A stretch of DNA of 64,000 nucleotides from Holophagae bacterium. GTDB lineage: Bacteria; Acidobacteriota; Holophagae; Acanthopleuribacterales; Acanthopleuribacteraceae. Of the stretch, positions 53,129 through 63,023 are shown in pieces (position 1 is the first letter of the stretch; each line of letters opens with the position of its first letter). The DNA lies in contig JAJCXM010000019.1 of assembly GCA_029263455.1 (NCBI GenBank), positions 1-64,000 of the forward strand, written 5' to 3'. The notes under the pieces were generated by a model. It was not told where the DNA came from, searched no databases, and saw only the letters and a program-made list of their open reading frames with translations. The translations under genes and the position numbers were made by a program.

Positions 53129-55387
53129 ATGAAGGCAATGCAAAAGTTGGGAACAGCTCCTGTTTTTTTCGCAGCCATTTCGACGATTCTGGGCGCCATC
53201 ATGTTTCTACGCTTTGGCTACGCGGTGGGTCATGCCGGTTTTGCTGGGGCCCTGTTGATCATTCTGATGGGACATTTAGTGACCGTTCCAACCGCCATGG
53301 CTATTGCCGAGATCTCTACCAACCAGCGAGTCGAAGGCGGTGGTGAATACTTCATCATTTCCAGATCATTCGGTTTGATTATTGGCGGCGCCATCGGCAT
53401 TTCCTTGTTCATGTCGCAGGCTATTAGCGTCGCTTTTTACATCATTGCCTTTGCCCAGGCATTTGATCCCGTCTATGCTTGGGTAAACGAGCTTTGGGGT
53501 TTGGGCCTTTCGGACAAACGCATCATCACCATCCCGGCAACCTTAGGGCTCGGCATTCTGATCGTAACAAAGGGCGCTGATCTGGGTCTAAAGGCTCTTT
53601 ACGGCATCGTAGCTATCTTATTTGTTTCCATCATCATGTTCTTCTTGGGCAGCTCAATTGGAACCGCGGAACCTGGTGTTTCGAACCTAGTTGCAACGGT
53701 GGAAAACCCAGCTTCTCTGATAGCTGTTTTCGCTATCTGTTTTCCCGCATTCACTGGTATGACAGCCGGCGTTGGCTTGTCGGGCGACCTTAAAGATCCG
53801 CGGAAATCCATTCCCATGGGCACACTCTCCGCAACCTTAGTTGGTATGGTCATATATGTATTGATTGCCTATAAACTTGCGATTTCGGCCGATCCATCAG
53901 ATCTCGCAAACGATCAATTGGTTATGTCTCGAATTGCGCTGTGGGGTCCGATTATTCCAATCGGGTTAGCCGCTGCCACCATTTCATCGGCCATGGGCTC
54001 TAACATAGTGGCTCCACGAACTTTACAAGCACTCGCACAAGATGACCTTTTGCCCTGGAAAGGCATTTCAAAATGGTTGGCCAAAGGCGCAGGAGAACGG
54101 AACGAGCCAGTCAACGCAGCCATTGTCACGGCCGGTATCGCCCTCGTTTTTGCGGCCCTTGGAGATGTGAACATGGTAGCTCAGGTCATATCCATGTTCT
54201 TCATGGTCACCTATGGTTCCATTTGTTTGATTTCCTTCCTTGAGCATTTTGCGGCTGACCCAGCTTATCGACCCACCTTTCGCTCGCGCTGGTATGTCTC
54301 ACTATTTGGCGCAATTCTATGCGCATGGCTGATGTTCCAAATGAACGCGTTGTACGCAACCGTCGCTATCCTTGTTATGTTCGCGCTCTACGCCATCATT
54401 AGTATCCATAACCCGGATAAACGCGGCCTGTCCTCCATTGCACAAGGCGTGATTTTCCAATTGAGCCGCCAGCTTCAAGTCTTTCTACAAAAATCCGCCA
54501 AACAGGAAGAAGCCGGCTGGCGTCCGGCGATTGTAAGCCTTTCAGATGCGACATTCCAGCGCTTAGGATCGTTCGACATGTTGCGCTGGCTTTCTCATCG
54601 CTATGGCTTTGGAACTTACATCCATTTTGAACAAGGCTACCTATCCCGTAATACCAATGACGAAGCCCAAACGATTCAAAGGAGGATGGTAGATATTGTC
54701 AACGTAAGCGACAGCAACGTCTACGTTGACACCATTATCAGCCCCTCCTTTACGACCGCCATTTCACAGATTGTTCAACTTCCTGGCATATCTGGTCATG
54801 ACAACAACATGGTGCTCTTGGAATTCGATAAACGCACCATGGAAGGTGCCAACCAAATCGTGGATAATTTTCAGCTGATTTCGTCCACAGGATTTGACGT
54901 GGCTATCCTGGGATCCTCGACTCGTGGCTTTGGCTATCATCACCAAATCCACGTTTGGCTTACACCGGCCGATTTCGAAAATGCATCATTGATGATTTTG
55001 ATTGCTTACATCTTAATCGGGCATCCGGAATGGCGACACGGAGAAATCCGTATCTTTTCAACCTTACCGTCGCAAAAGGTTGAGGCGGAACAGGAACGTC
55101 TGTCCAAGTTGATTAGAGCCGGACGCTTACCCATATCTGAAAGTAATGTGGTTATGATTCCTCAGAAACAGGGAGTCACACGTCGCGCTGTTGTCTCAGA
55201 ACATTCACAGGACGCAGATTTAATCATTCTTGGGTTCCGCGGCAAAGCCATGAAACGTGAACGCGAAGAACTCTTTAAGGGTTATGAAGATGTGGGCAAT
55301 GTATTGTTCGTCAACACGTCTACCGAGCTCGAGCTGGTAGAAAGCGAGAAAGAAGAAATCGAAGAGGTTAGCGAAGCCCAATCTTAA
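53129..55387 (+). CDS. SLC12-like APC-superfamily transporter
   Basis: The 752-residue protein has about 12 hydrophobic helices in the first 430 residues, starting LGTAPVFFAAISTILGAIMFLRFGYAVGHAGF, with GGGEYFIISRSFGLIIGG and FAICFPAFTGMTAGVGLSGDLKDPRKSIPMGT, the pattern of cation-chloride cotransporter/amino-acid permease proteins (SLC12 type). The C-terminal 300 residues are hydrophilic with a USP-like segment DADLIILGFRGKAMKRER. Substrates may be K+/Cl- or amino acids. It starts at ATG 53129 behind GTGGAGGAAAAGA. Confidence 0.85.
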   Translation: MKAMQKLGTAPVFFAAISTILGAIMFLRFGYAVGHAGFAGALLIILMGHLVTVPTAMAIAEISTNQRVEGGGEYFIISRSFGLIIGGAIGISLFMSQAISVAFYIIAFAQAFDPVYAWVNELWGLGLSDKRIITIPATLGLGILIVTKGADLGLKALYGIVAILFVSIIMFFLGSSIGTAEPGVSNLVATVENPASLIAVFAICFPAFTGMTAGVGLSGDLKDPRKSIPMGTLSATLVGMVIYVLIAYKLAISADPSDLANDQLVMSRIALWGPIIPIGLAAATISSAMGSNIVAPRTLQALAQDDLLPWKGISKWLAKGAGERNEPVNAAIVTAGIALVFAALGDVNMVAQVISMFFMVTYGSICLISFLEHFAADPAYRPTFRSRWYVSLFGAILCAWLMFQMNALYATVAILVMFALYAIISIHNPDKRGLSSIAQGVIFQLSRQLQVFLQKSAKQEEAGWRPAIVSLSDATFQRLGSFDMLRWLSHRYGFGTYIHFEQGYLSRNTNDEAQTIQRRMVDIVNVSDSNVYVDTIISPSFTTAISQIVQLPGISGHDNNMVLLEFDKRTMEGANQIVDNFQLISSTGFDVAILGSSTRGFGYHHQIHVWLTPADFENASLMILIAYILIGHPEWRHGEIRIFSTLPSQKVEAEQERLSKLIRAGRLPISESNVVMIPQKQGVTRRAVVSEHSQDADLIILGFRGKAMKREREELFKGYEDVGNVLFVNTSTELELVESEKEEIEEVSEAQS

Positions 55388-55408
55388 GTTTTGTCCAATT
55401 GCAAACAG

Positions 55409-55927
55409 TCAGAATCTGACACGCAACCCTAATCGAATTTCCAAATCGGCCTTCTGCAATTTGAAATCGTTAATGAAGACTCTTTCATTAGAAGAGCGGT
55501 GAGTTAAGGCCAAGTCAATGGCCGTACTATCCGTAAGCATAAACTTGAGACCTGTTCCCGCTCCAAAAGTGAGACCTGACTGTTTTTCGTTTATATAGTT
55601 GAGCCAAGCCATGCCAAGAAGTACCCGCACGTAGGGCTGAAAACTGCCGTGCGCTTTAAACAGGTACTCACAAGCCACATCAAGCTCGCGAAACCTATAG
55701 TCTTTTTCCCCGGGTGCGATGTCCTCAACCGTCTTTAGCATCGCCAGCCCACTAATTAGTAACCGGTCCTTTATGAGCAAACCATAACCGGCATCAACCA
55801 CGATGGTATCGCCAGTAACCCCCTCAAAATCCGGTGAAACATACACTTGTAACTCTTGACGTCCATCGCTTGGATTCGGCGCAACAAACAACCACACATT
55901 CGAGAGCACTGCGGCAAGAAAAATCAT
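55409..55927 (-). CDS. Outer-membrane beta-barrel protein, possible PagL-like lipid A deacylase
   Basis: The 172-residue protein has a signal peptide (MIFLAAVLSNVWLFVA) and alternating hydrophobic strands ending LQKADLEIRLGLRVRF, a typical outer-membrane C-terminus with terminal Phe. The segment ALTHRSSNERVF has His and Ser two residues apart, as in the PagL catalytic site, in a similar C-terminal position; the third residue (Glu) is not clearly placed. So the deacylase reading is tentative. ATG 55927 has GGAGGTCAC upstream. Confidence 0.6.
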   Translation of the reverse strand: MIFLAAVLSNVWLFVAPNPSDGRQELQVYVSPDFEGVTGDTIVVDAGYGLLIKDRLLISGLAMLKTVEDIAPGEKDYRFRELDVACEYLFKAHGSFQPYVRVLLGMAWLNYINEKQSGLTFGAGTGLKFMLTDSTAIDLALTHRSSNERVFINDFKLQKADLEIRLGLRVRF

Positions 55928-56150
55928 GTGACCTCCGATCTAACCAATCAATATTGGTTTCTCAAGATGAACATTCGGTTAAGAAATGAATGTGATTGCT
56001 GGTAATTCGCTTTTCGGTTGGCTTAGATCCAAGTCGCTTTAGTCTTTGCAAGCGAAGCACACGAAAATTATGCCAACGTTGAATCCTATGATCACGCGAC
56101 AGGTGTCCGGAGTGCTATGACGCCTATTGAACTGACCTGCTTCGTCAGGC

Positions 56151-56717
56151 CTAGGACTGAGCATTCATTTCAACTTTCAGGAAGCGTTTGGCCGACTTCA
56201 AGTCGCGAGCCACCGTTGGCCGTGACACTTCAAGCACATCGGCGATTTGGTGTTCTGTCAAACCGGCAAAAAAATTGAGTTCGATCGCTTTGGCTTGACG
56301 AGGATGCTGATCTTCCAGCTGCTTCAGCGCATCATCTAAAGCGATCAAATCAACGCGAAACGAAACGCCCGTTTCATCAGCCATGGTGGGTTCTAATGGC
56401 ACTTGATCTTCCGAATTGATGCGTTTTCCAGATCTGCGCCGACGTTCATGATCGATTAGAATGCGTCGCATTGCCATGGCTGCCATGGCGAAGAAATGTC
56501 GTCGATTTTTCAACGTGATGGATTCAATGCCTATTAGGCGGACATAGGTTTCATGAACCAATTCTGTGGCCATCATCGAGTGATCTTTACGTTCACTCTT
56601 TAGGAAATGCGCCGCCAGTCGTTTCAGCTCCTTGTAAACCAGGGGCAAAACGTCTTGGATCGCTTCGGCAGCGTAGGCCGAATTCGCAAAGATACCGGAA
56701 ACAGTTTTTTTTTGCAT
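56151..56717 (-). CDS. ECF-type sigma factor (TIGR02999-like)
   Basis: The protein (188 residues from ATG 56717) begins AEAIQDVLPLVYKELKRLAAHFLKSERKDHSMMATELVHETYVRLIG, the sigma2 region of acidobacterial/planctomycete ECF factors, with HFFAMAAMAMRRILIDHERRRRSGKR, and a sigma4 region with EHQIADVLEVSRPTVARDLKSAKRFL. ATG 56723 is an alternative, and an in-frame stop lies just upstream of it. The ATG sits on an A9 run (complement 56705-56713), and an upstream ORF with a strong ribosome-binding site enters that run in another frame. No anti-sigma gene is seen. It is co-directional with the PQQ-propeller gene. Confidence 0.88.
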   Translation of the reverse strand: MQKKTVSGIFANSAYAAEAIQDVLPLVYKELKRLAAHFLKSERKDHSMMATELVHETYVRLIGIESITLKNRRHFFAMAAMAMRRILIDHERRRRSGKRINSEDQVPLEPTMADETGVSFRVDLIALDDALKQLEDQHPRQAKAIELNFFAGLTEHQIADVLEVSRPTVARDLKSAKRFLKVEMNAQS

Positions 56718-56808
56718 ACACATCCGTCACAAAAAATTTGGGTTTCCGGGAGAGCTTGACACCTTCAAGGTATTCTAACATCGCCAACATCTCATTTTTC
56801 AAATCCAT
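56593..56808 (-). CDS. Overlapping ORF in front of the sigma factor
   Basis: ATG 56808 has a perfect ribosome-binding site (GGAGGTGTGT, spacing 5-6) and starts inside the end of the PQQ gene. The ORF (71 codons) reads MDLKNEMLAMLEYLEGVKLS and then runs out of frame across the first 120 bases of the sigma gene. Its first 34 codons end at the A9 run. Loss of one A (or a +1 shift) would fuse it to the sigma factor. It is either a leader peptide, a frameshifted extension of the sigma factor, or an artefact. Confidence 0.4.
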   Translation of the reverse strand: MDLKNEMLAMLEYLEGVKLSRKPKFFVTDVYAKKNCFRYLCEFGLRCRSDPRRFAPGLQGAETTGGAFPKE

Positions 56809-58225
56809 ACACACCTCCGTGGATTTCAGCGACGACTAACATGTCTTGGCTATTAGCCGCTGCTGACGCAAATCCCCAAACCGCCTGGTCTGATGGCCTT
56901 GGGAGTTCAAAACGCCAATTGCATGTCCCTCTATTTCGATCAAGTGCATAAAGATAGGCTTCGTGGTCAACAAGGTAGTTGGCCACGCCGACTGTGCCAA
57001 TATAGAGATAGTTATCGACGATCCGCGGTTTTGCCCACACGGATCCCTGCGCTTCAAATTGCCACAACCTAGAACCAGACTCAGATGCAAATGCTGAAAC
57101 AAGCTGGGCATCTGATGAGCCCACGTAAACCTGCTGGTCAGTTACCACTGGAGTTGACTCGATCCAGGAAAACCAAAAGTATTGCGACCATTTTATGCTT
57201 CCAGTTTTTACGTCCAAGGCCATAAAGTCATAACTGCGACTACCAACGAAAAGCAAATCATTGGATACAGCTACAGATGAAGGGATCGCTGCTCCAGAAT
57301 CGTATTTCCAAATCGGCTTGCCTGTTCTACGATTTAGCGCATATATGTAGCCGTCGAAACTGGTTACCAACACAAGATTCTTTTCAACAACCGGTGTCCC
57401 TGTGATCAGGTCCGCCGCCTGAAATTTCCAGTTGGTTAGCCCGTTAAGATCTAGAGAGTAAACGGTACCGTCTCGAGCACCAACGAGAAGCCCATCTTTA
57501 TCTACCACGACAGCAGAAGATTGATGATCATAGCGAAAACCTGGCGAGCCAAAAGGGACACGGAAAACCGGCTCACTTACTTGTCGCGACCATAACCGTG
57601 ATCCGTCTTTCCAGTCGAGCGAATGCAGTTGTCCATCGTCGGTGCAAACGTAGAGCTTCGCTCCAGAAAACGTGGACTTCGAACGAATGGCTGACTCCAA
57701 GTTCGTTTCCCAGAGTAGCTCTCCGCTGTGTGGCTTGACTGCCATTAATCTACCGGCATCATTACCCACAAATATGAAGTCTTCATGACTACTAGGGTCC
57801 GACCATATCTGTGCACCCGAATCGAAGTGCCAAATCGGCAACTTGCTGAGATGAGTCACCGATGTCGACGTTGAATTTAATCCGTCCTTTGACACTAAAC
57901 GCTTGAATCGCACAGCGATTTTATGAACAGGTACGAAGCTGTCAGGCAGAAACCCTATTAGGTCACCTGTCAATGAATCCCAATTCAACTCCATTTGACC
58001 CACAATCACTTTTGAATCAAGCACTTTTACGGGACCCATAGGAATACGTGAAGAGCGGATGGACACAAGACTTACAAATGCAACATGTTCATCGCCTTCA
58101 TCATGTATTTCAAGTAGAACGCGACCGGTAGATCCCGCAAATCTGGTTTCAGCAAGCCAGGACCCCGGTAACTCAGGTCCGCCAAATGACAACTGTAGCA
58201 GACACAAAAGAGTGACAAACATCAT
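56792..58225 (-). CDS. Exported PQQ-like beta-propeller repeat protein
   Basis: The 477-residue protein has a signal peptide (MMFVTLLCLLQLSFG) and from residue 130 on repeated blades with the pattern GRLMAVKPHSGELLWE, GQLHSLDWKDGSRLWS, GYIYALNRRTGKPIWK, and YDFMALDVKTGSIKWS, typical of PQQ/BamB-like propellers. There is no sign of dehydrogenase catalytic residues. The first 120 residues form a separate beta domain (AETRFAGSTGRVLLEIHD). A periplasmic scaffold role is likely. The last 17 bases overlap the ORF leading to the sigma gene. Confidence 0.85.
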   Translation of the reverse strand: MMFVTLLCLLQLSFGGPELPGSWLAETRFAGSTGRVLLEIHDEGDEHVAFVSLVSIRSSRIPMGPVKVLDSKVIVGQMELNWDSLTGDLIGFLPDSFVPVHKIAVRFKRLVSKDGLNSTSTSVTHLSKLPIWHFDSGAQIWSDPSSHEDFIFVGNDAGRLMAVKPHSGELLWETNLESAIRSKSTFSGAKLYVCTDDGQLHSLDWKDGSRLWSRQVSEPVFRVPFGSPGFRYDHQSSAVVVDKDGLLVGARDGTVYSLDLNGLTNWKFQAADLITGTPVVEKNLVLVTSFDGYIYALNRRTGKPIWKYDSGAAIPSSVAVSNDLLFVGSRSYDFMALDVKTGSIKWSQYFWFSWIESTPVVTDQQVYVGSSDAQLVSAFASESGSRLWQFEAQGSVWAKPRIVDNYLYIGTVGVANYLVDHEAYLYALDRNRGTCNWRFELPRPSDQAVWGFASAAANSQDMLVVAEIHGGVYGFEK

Positions 58226-58358
58226 AAGCTCCTAATTGGGTACTAAGTTTTTCAACGAATCGGATCCAGGTGGGTTTCAAGCTGCGCAAGCCGGTCGCGG
58301 TCAAATCATTCTCTGCGCGTGGACATAACCGTTCGCGCATACAAACGTATGAAGCGAA

Positions 58359-59183
58359 ATGTGTGTATTTATCAGATTCATGTACTTCGTGGTTCTAATG
58401 CCCGTCGTTGGTGCCGATTCTCAGCTGAACGTGATTTATTTGGGTAATGAGGGTTTTTATATTTCATCTGATAGCTCAGCGGTCGTCATCGACGGGCTGC
58501 ACCAGCAACAGATTGACGCATATCAGCCAGTACCCGCTGCGATGCGCGAGAACATATTAAAGGGTGCAACGCCGTTTGAGCGACTCGATCTGTTATTAGT
58601 CACTCATTATCACAGCGATCACTTTGATGCCGATCTCACTGATCGCCTACTGGAAATGCGTCCGTTGACTTGGGTCGTTGCACCTCAGCAAGCAGCTCGC
58701 CAATAAATCAACAGAAGCCCTAAATTGATCTCCAACATGAGTAAGTTGGGGCCCTCACTGCCTCCTAATACGCGCGTCCTTCCACTTAAGATCCACCACG
58801 GTATCAACCGACCCATTGACCACTACGGTTATCTGGTGGAAATGGATGGGATGCGTTGGGTCCATTTTGGCGACACTGAAATTCAACCTGTCGAATTGAA
58901 AAACTACAGGGCCCATTTCGAAAGCCCAATTGAAGTCGCTTTTTTACCATTTTGGATGCTCTTCAATGATGAATGGAAAGTCCAACTCAATGACGTGCTG
59001 CCCTCCCATAAGGTAGTCGCGATGCACATTCCGATGGACCACAGACGTGACCGCTTTATGAAATCAAAAGGCGGTCTCAAAGGCATGCTTAAAGAAATGC
59101 AAGCGATTCACCCAGAAGTTTACGTCTTTGAGCGTCCTGGCCAAGACAAGATATTTAGATTTGGTTCCGGGCGGGGTGAGTAG
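58359..59183 (+). pseudogene. MBL-fold metallohydrolase gene with an in-frame stop
   Basis: The same frame holds both halves of a metallo-beta-lactamase-fold protein, with one TAA at 58704-58706 between them. The first half has a signal-like N-terminus (FMYFVVLMPVVGA) and THYHSDHFDADLTDRLL, the HxHxDH metal motif (residues 81-87). The second half continues with GYLVEMDGMRWVHFGDTEIQP and MHIPMDHRRDR, supplying Asp and His ligands. All core residues are present, so only the stop breaks it. Translation from ATG 58725 in the second half is possible but would lack the first metal site. Confidence 0.8.
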
Positions 59184-59287
59184 CCATACCCACGTTCGCA
59201 GCTTCAATATGAGCACTCCTACCTATCGCTTGCCTGAGAAGATATTGATAGTTTAGAACCATCAATTCACAAAAGAGATGGTGAAAT

Positions 59288-60784
59288 GTGATTGTTTGTT
59301 TGCTGTTCATATTGGCATTTGGGGATGCGGGGCAGTACATCCAGGAATCTGATCAATTCTTGAGCGATGAAGGTCGCTGGCGGGGCACGCACATCATTAC
59401 CAACGTCACGGTCATTCCCATGACTGATGACACGCCGCTGAGCTATGAGAATCGAGACGTTTGGATCAACAACGGCAAGATCATTATGATCGCCTCTCAC
59501 AAGCCCAGTCTCATCGAGAGACTACGCATGGTGCGCGATATTCAGATCACCGATGGAAGCAATCGGTACTTAATTCCAGGCCTCATCGATAGCCATACGC
59601 ATGTTTGGATGGGAGACGGACGTTATCCCTATTTCGACCACTATGATTTGTGGACCTTATATTTAAGCAACGGCATCACAACGATCCTAGAAATGATCGG
59701 AGCTGACCCCAACAACAACATCCGCTATTTCTTGTTTGATTGGCGAGACGAGGTGGCCAATGGCCATACCATTGGACCCACATTCTTTGTCGCCAGTCCA
59801 AGGTTTCGTGATGAATATCAAGGCAATGCCACTCAAATAGATCGCGCCGTTGAACTATACAAAAACGTCGGTTTCGACGCCATCAAAGTTCATGCGCCAA
59901 ATCGCCTCAACAACTACTTACGCCTATTCGAGAAAGCAGACGAATTTGGGATTAAGCCCATGGGCCATCCACCCTACCGCTCGCCCGATGTGCCTTTGGA
60001 AACAGTGGTTCAGTTGCAGGACATGATCTGTCACACCCAGCTCATCATCTGGCAGGCATATGGATTGGGTAACACCTTCATATCTGAATCACAAATGGAC
60101 GGTGTTGCCGACTTGATCGCAAGCCATAACAACTGGATCCAACCCACTAACTTCACCAATGCCATTTTCTATCTACACAAGGTTGACGCGTTATGGAACG
60201 TTCGTTCCACCTCGTCGTGGCTCAAGTACTTCCCGCAGCCATTGGTGAATGTATGGGTTAATCAGAATGACATCCGCAGTAATCCTAACTACACCGAGTC
60301 AGGTCAGCAACGCTACTGGAATGCCTTAATACAGCAGACAAAAAAGTTCCACGAACGTGGCATCGTGATGCTGGCGGGCTCTGATGCTGGCGGCGTCCAC
60401 CTTACGCCACACGGATTCATGATGGCCGAAGAACTGCTCTCATTTCAAAACGATATCGGTCTGTCACCGTGGGAAACGTTAAGAACCGCAACGATTAACA
60501 ATGCGCGCTGGTTGGGAATCGACGATCTGGTGGGCACCATCGAAATTGGCAAACGGGCGGACTTGGTACTACTCAATGCCAATCCGCTTCTAGATGTGGG
60601 CGCGGTTTCCGATGTCGAGTCCGTTTTTGTGCGTGGTCTAAAAATCGAACGAACACAATTTGACGATGCACTTGCGAATCTAGCCAATCGAATCGCTCAA
60701 GCCAAGCGAGACGATGCGCCCATGGCAGAGATCGAACGCCATTGTGATCATCAAGCTGAACAGCATGGCTGGCACGCAGATTAG
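59288..60784 (+). CDS. Exported metal-dependent amidohydrolase
   Basis: The 498-residue protein starts at GTG 59288 and has a signal-like start (MIVCLLFILAFGDAGQ). The amidohydrolase motifs are present: YLIPGLIDSHTHVWMG (HxH), FDAIKVHAPN (bridging Lys), MGHPPY and MICHTQ (His ligands), and MLAGSDAGGV (metal Asp). The C-terminal part has WLGIDDLVGTIEIGKRADLVLLNANPL, the usual beta-sandwich signature. Substrates in this family include dipeptides and cyclic amides; none can be named here. It may work in the periplasm. Confidence 0.9.
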   Translation: MIVCLLFILAFGDAGQYIQESDQFLSDEGRWRGTHIITNVTVIPMTDDTPLSYENRDVWINNGKIIMIASHKPSLIERLRMVRDIQITDGSNRYLIPGLIDSHTHVWMGDGRYPYFDHYDLWTLYLSNGITTILEMIGADPNNNIRYFLFDWRDEVANGHTIGPTFFVASPRFRDEYQGNATQIDRAVELYKNVGFDAIKVHAPNRLNNYLRLFEKADEFGIKPMGHPPYRSPDVPLETVVQLQDMICHTQLIIWQAYGLGNTFISESQMDGVADLIASHNNWIQPTNFTNAIFYLHKVDALWNVRSTSSWLKYFPQPLVNVWVNQNDIRSNPNYTESGQQRYWNALIQQTKKFHERGIVMLAGSDAGGVHLTPHGFMMAEELLSFQNDIGLSPWETLRTATINNARWLGIDDLVGTIEIGKRADLVLLNANPLLDVGAVSDVESVFVRGLKIERTQFDDALANLANRIAQAKRDDAPMAEIERHCDHQAEQHGWHAD

Positions 60785-61061
60785 ATAGCCGATATTCAGC
60801 ATATTCGGTCGACTTCGACCGCTATTAAAGGGCCTCACCTATACACAACGAGGCCAATAGCCCCTGCCCTTCTTTGTGCCCGACACCGAATTCGCTGTGT
60901 TGAACGCAAATGGATTTCAGGTGATATGATTTGCAACCCATTCTCAGTATCGCGAAATATTGGCCGATTGCGTACGACAAAACCCAATGCCTTATTGAGA
61001 TGGCCTATCGAATCTAAAGATTGACGCGCGGTTTAAGGCATCCTCCGGCTACAAGTGATCC

Positions 61062-62990
61062 ATGAAATTACCAGATTTTGTTAACAAAGCGATTGAGATT
61101 ACTGCTAGTAGCCGTCCATTTGTGTTGGCGTTCTGCTGGACTTGGACCTTTGTCTTTTTAGAATGGCTATTTCTTGTGACAAAACCTTCTTTTCTTTCGA
61201 CTCTAACGGGATTATCGAAGGTGTCGCTCTTACTGAATACTGCGACTGGGCTTGCGTTTTCGGCTGGCTGTATTGCCCTCATTTTTGACCTCAGCGCCAG
61301 GGAAAATCTTCGAAATCCATTCATGCAAAAGATCTTGCAGTTATGTAGCTATCTGCCGGGATCATTCATAGTCGCTTCTCTTGCACTGATCGTGGTCGAC
61401 AATTTCACCTACGCCGTATTTGCTTTTAATGTCTTTTACGCCAAAGGCGTCGTAGCCCTTGTTTACATCCTCATCTTTCTGCTCATGAATGCGTTGGTCC
61501 TTCATAAGAGCATGAACAATAGCCGATCACCTGACCTACTCGATCATCGTTTTGTACACACCATCTTATTCAGTCTCATTGCTTTCACCAGCGTCTGGTT
61601 ACCACTACAACACTTGATCATTGGCGAGGCAGCAAGACTCACGAAACCTTCAATCGAGCACAAGCCAAATATCCTCATCTTTTCCGCTGACGGCGTCAAT
61701 GCCAACCACATGAGCGCCTATGGCTACGCTAGAGACACGACACCCTTTCTAAATGAATTCGCCAACTCAAGCCTGTTATTTGAGAAACACCTTACAAACT
61801 CAGGTAACACAACGGGTGCCATTGCTGCATTACTGACGGGAAAATTACCCCTCAATACTCGAGTCATCTATCCGCCAGATATCCTAAAGGGCCGTGACTG
61901 TTTAGAACACCTACCTGGCATCCTACGAGAGAACGACTACCTGAATATCGACATCGGCGAACGTCACTACGCCGACGCCCGTGACCTAAATCTAAGAAAC
62001 GGTTTTCAATGGGGTAACGGGCGCAAAATTCACGAACTATTCAATATCAAAGGCCTTGAATACGAAGCCTACCTGCTCGAATTAATGCACCACAGAATCT
62101 GGAGTCGCTTACTGCATATTTTTCACATTGAGCGCACCCAAAACCCCTTCGATATCGTGGCCCAAGTGCAATGGGGTGAAGGAGATACAGCCAGGATGAG
62201 TCAATTATTCGAAGGCATTGAGCGTAGTGGTCATAGGGATACTGCAGTCTTTAGACAAGATCGACCCTTCTTTGCCCATATCCATTTGCTTGGCACTCAT
62301 GGCGCTAAATTCGAACCGACCCAAGCTGTTTTTTCAAAGGGCAAGACCCAGGACGATTATTGGATGGACGACTATTACGACGATGCCATTCTTGATATGG
62401 ACCGTCGCTTTGAGCAAGCGGTTGCGCACCTTAAAGAACTCGGCATATACGGCGAAACATTGATCATCTTCAACTCTGATCACGGCCAAAATTGGCGCAC
62501 AGATCGATACCTTCCCCTTATCATTAAGTTTCCAAACAACGAGCACACCGGTAGAAGCTCAGTCACAAGTCAAAGAGTAGATATCCCTACGACCATACTC
62601 GATTACCTAGGCAGCCCGATCCCTGAATGGATGGACGGCCAATCGCTGATTGATTCGCCACAAGAACAAACGATTTTCATGGTCAAGAACGGCGATACCT
62701 CAACCATTGGTGAACTGGTATTTGCCAAGAACTACATCGCCCCATTCTACAGTCTAGGATCCGTGTCGATCGCTTTCGCAGATGAATCTTATGCACTTAG
62801 TCTTATTTCCGGATCACTTTCACATCACACGCTCGATGGCTCTGAAGCGCGGGCCAAAAGAAATAGACAGGACGTATACAAACAGTTGTTTGAGTACCTT
62901 GTCGAAAATGGTTACCCAAGGTCAAAAATCCCACCATTGATGGCACTTGTTGCAGAAGACCCCATCATTACGAGCCCAAGGAACCCGTGA
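61062..62990 (+). CDS. Membrane sulfatase / phosphoglycerol-transferase-like enzyme
   Basis: The 642-residue protein has about five N-terminal transmembrane helices (residues 20-205), then an alkaline-phosphatase-superfamily domain: ILIFSADGVNANHMSAYGYARDTTPFLNEFA, with the metal-binding Asp; SGNTTGAIAALLTGKLP, where Thr takes the nucleophile position; HIHLLGTHG; and IIFNSDHGQNW, with the second metal Asp-His. Membrane anchoring plus Thr fits LTA-synthase/EptA-like transferases better than true sulfatases, which need Cys or Ser in CxPxR. It starts at ATG 61062. Confidence 0.82.
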   Translation: MKLPDFVNKAIEITASSRPFVLAFCWTWTFVFLEWLFLVTKPSFLSTLTGLSKVSLLLNTATGLAFSAGCIALIFDLSARENLRNPFMQKILQLCSYLPGSFIVASLALIVVDNFTYAVFAFNVFYAKGVVALVYILIFLLMNALVLHKSMNNSRSPDLLDHRFVHTILFSLIAFTSVWLPLQHLIIGEAARLTKPSIEHKPNILIFSADGVNANHMSAYGYARDTTPFLNEFANSSLLFEKHLTNSGNTTGAIAALLTGKLPLNTRVIYPPDILKGRDCLEHLPGILRENDYLNIDIGERHYADARDLNLRNGFQWGNGRKIHELFNIKGLEYEAYLLELMHHRIWSRLLHIFHIERTQNPFDIVAQVQWGEGDTARMSQLFEGIERSGHRDTAVFRQDRPFFAHIHLLGTHGAKFEPTQAVFSKGKTQDDYWMDDYYDDAILDMDRRFEQAVAHLKELGIYGETLIIFNSDHGQNWRTDRYLPLIIKFPNNEHTGRSSVTSQRVDIPTTILDYLGSPIPEWMDGQSLIDSPQEQTIFMVKNGDTSTIGELVFAKNYIAPFYSLGSVSIAFADESYALSLISGSLSHHTLDGSEARAKRNRQDVYKQLFEYLVENGYPRSKIPPLMALVAEDPIITSPRNP

Positions 62991-63023
62991 ATCAATGACC
63001 GTATCTTCTGATTTATTACTGGC

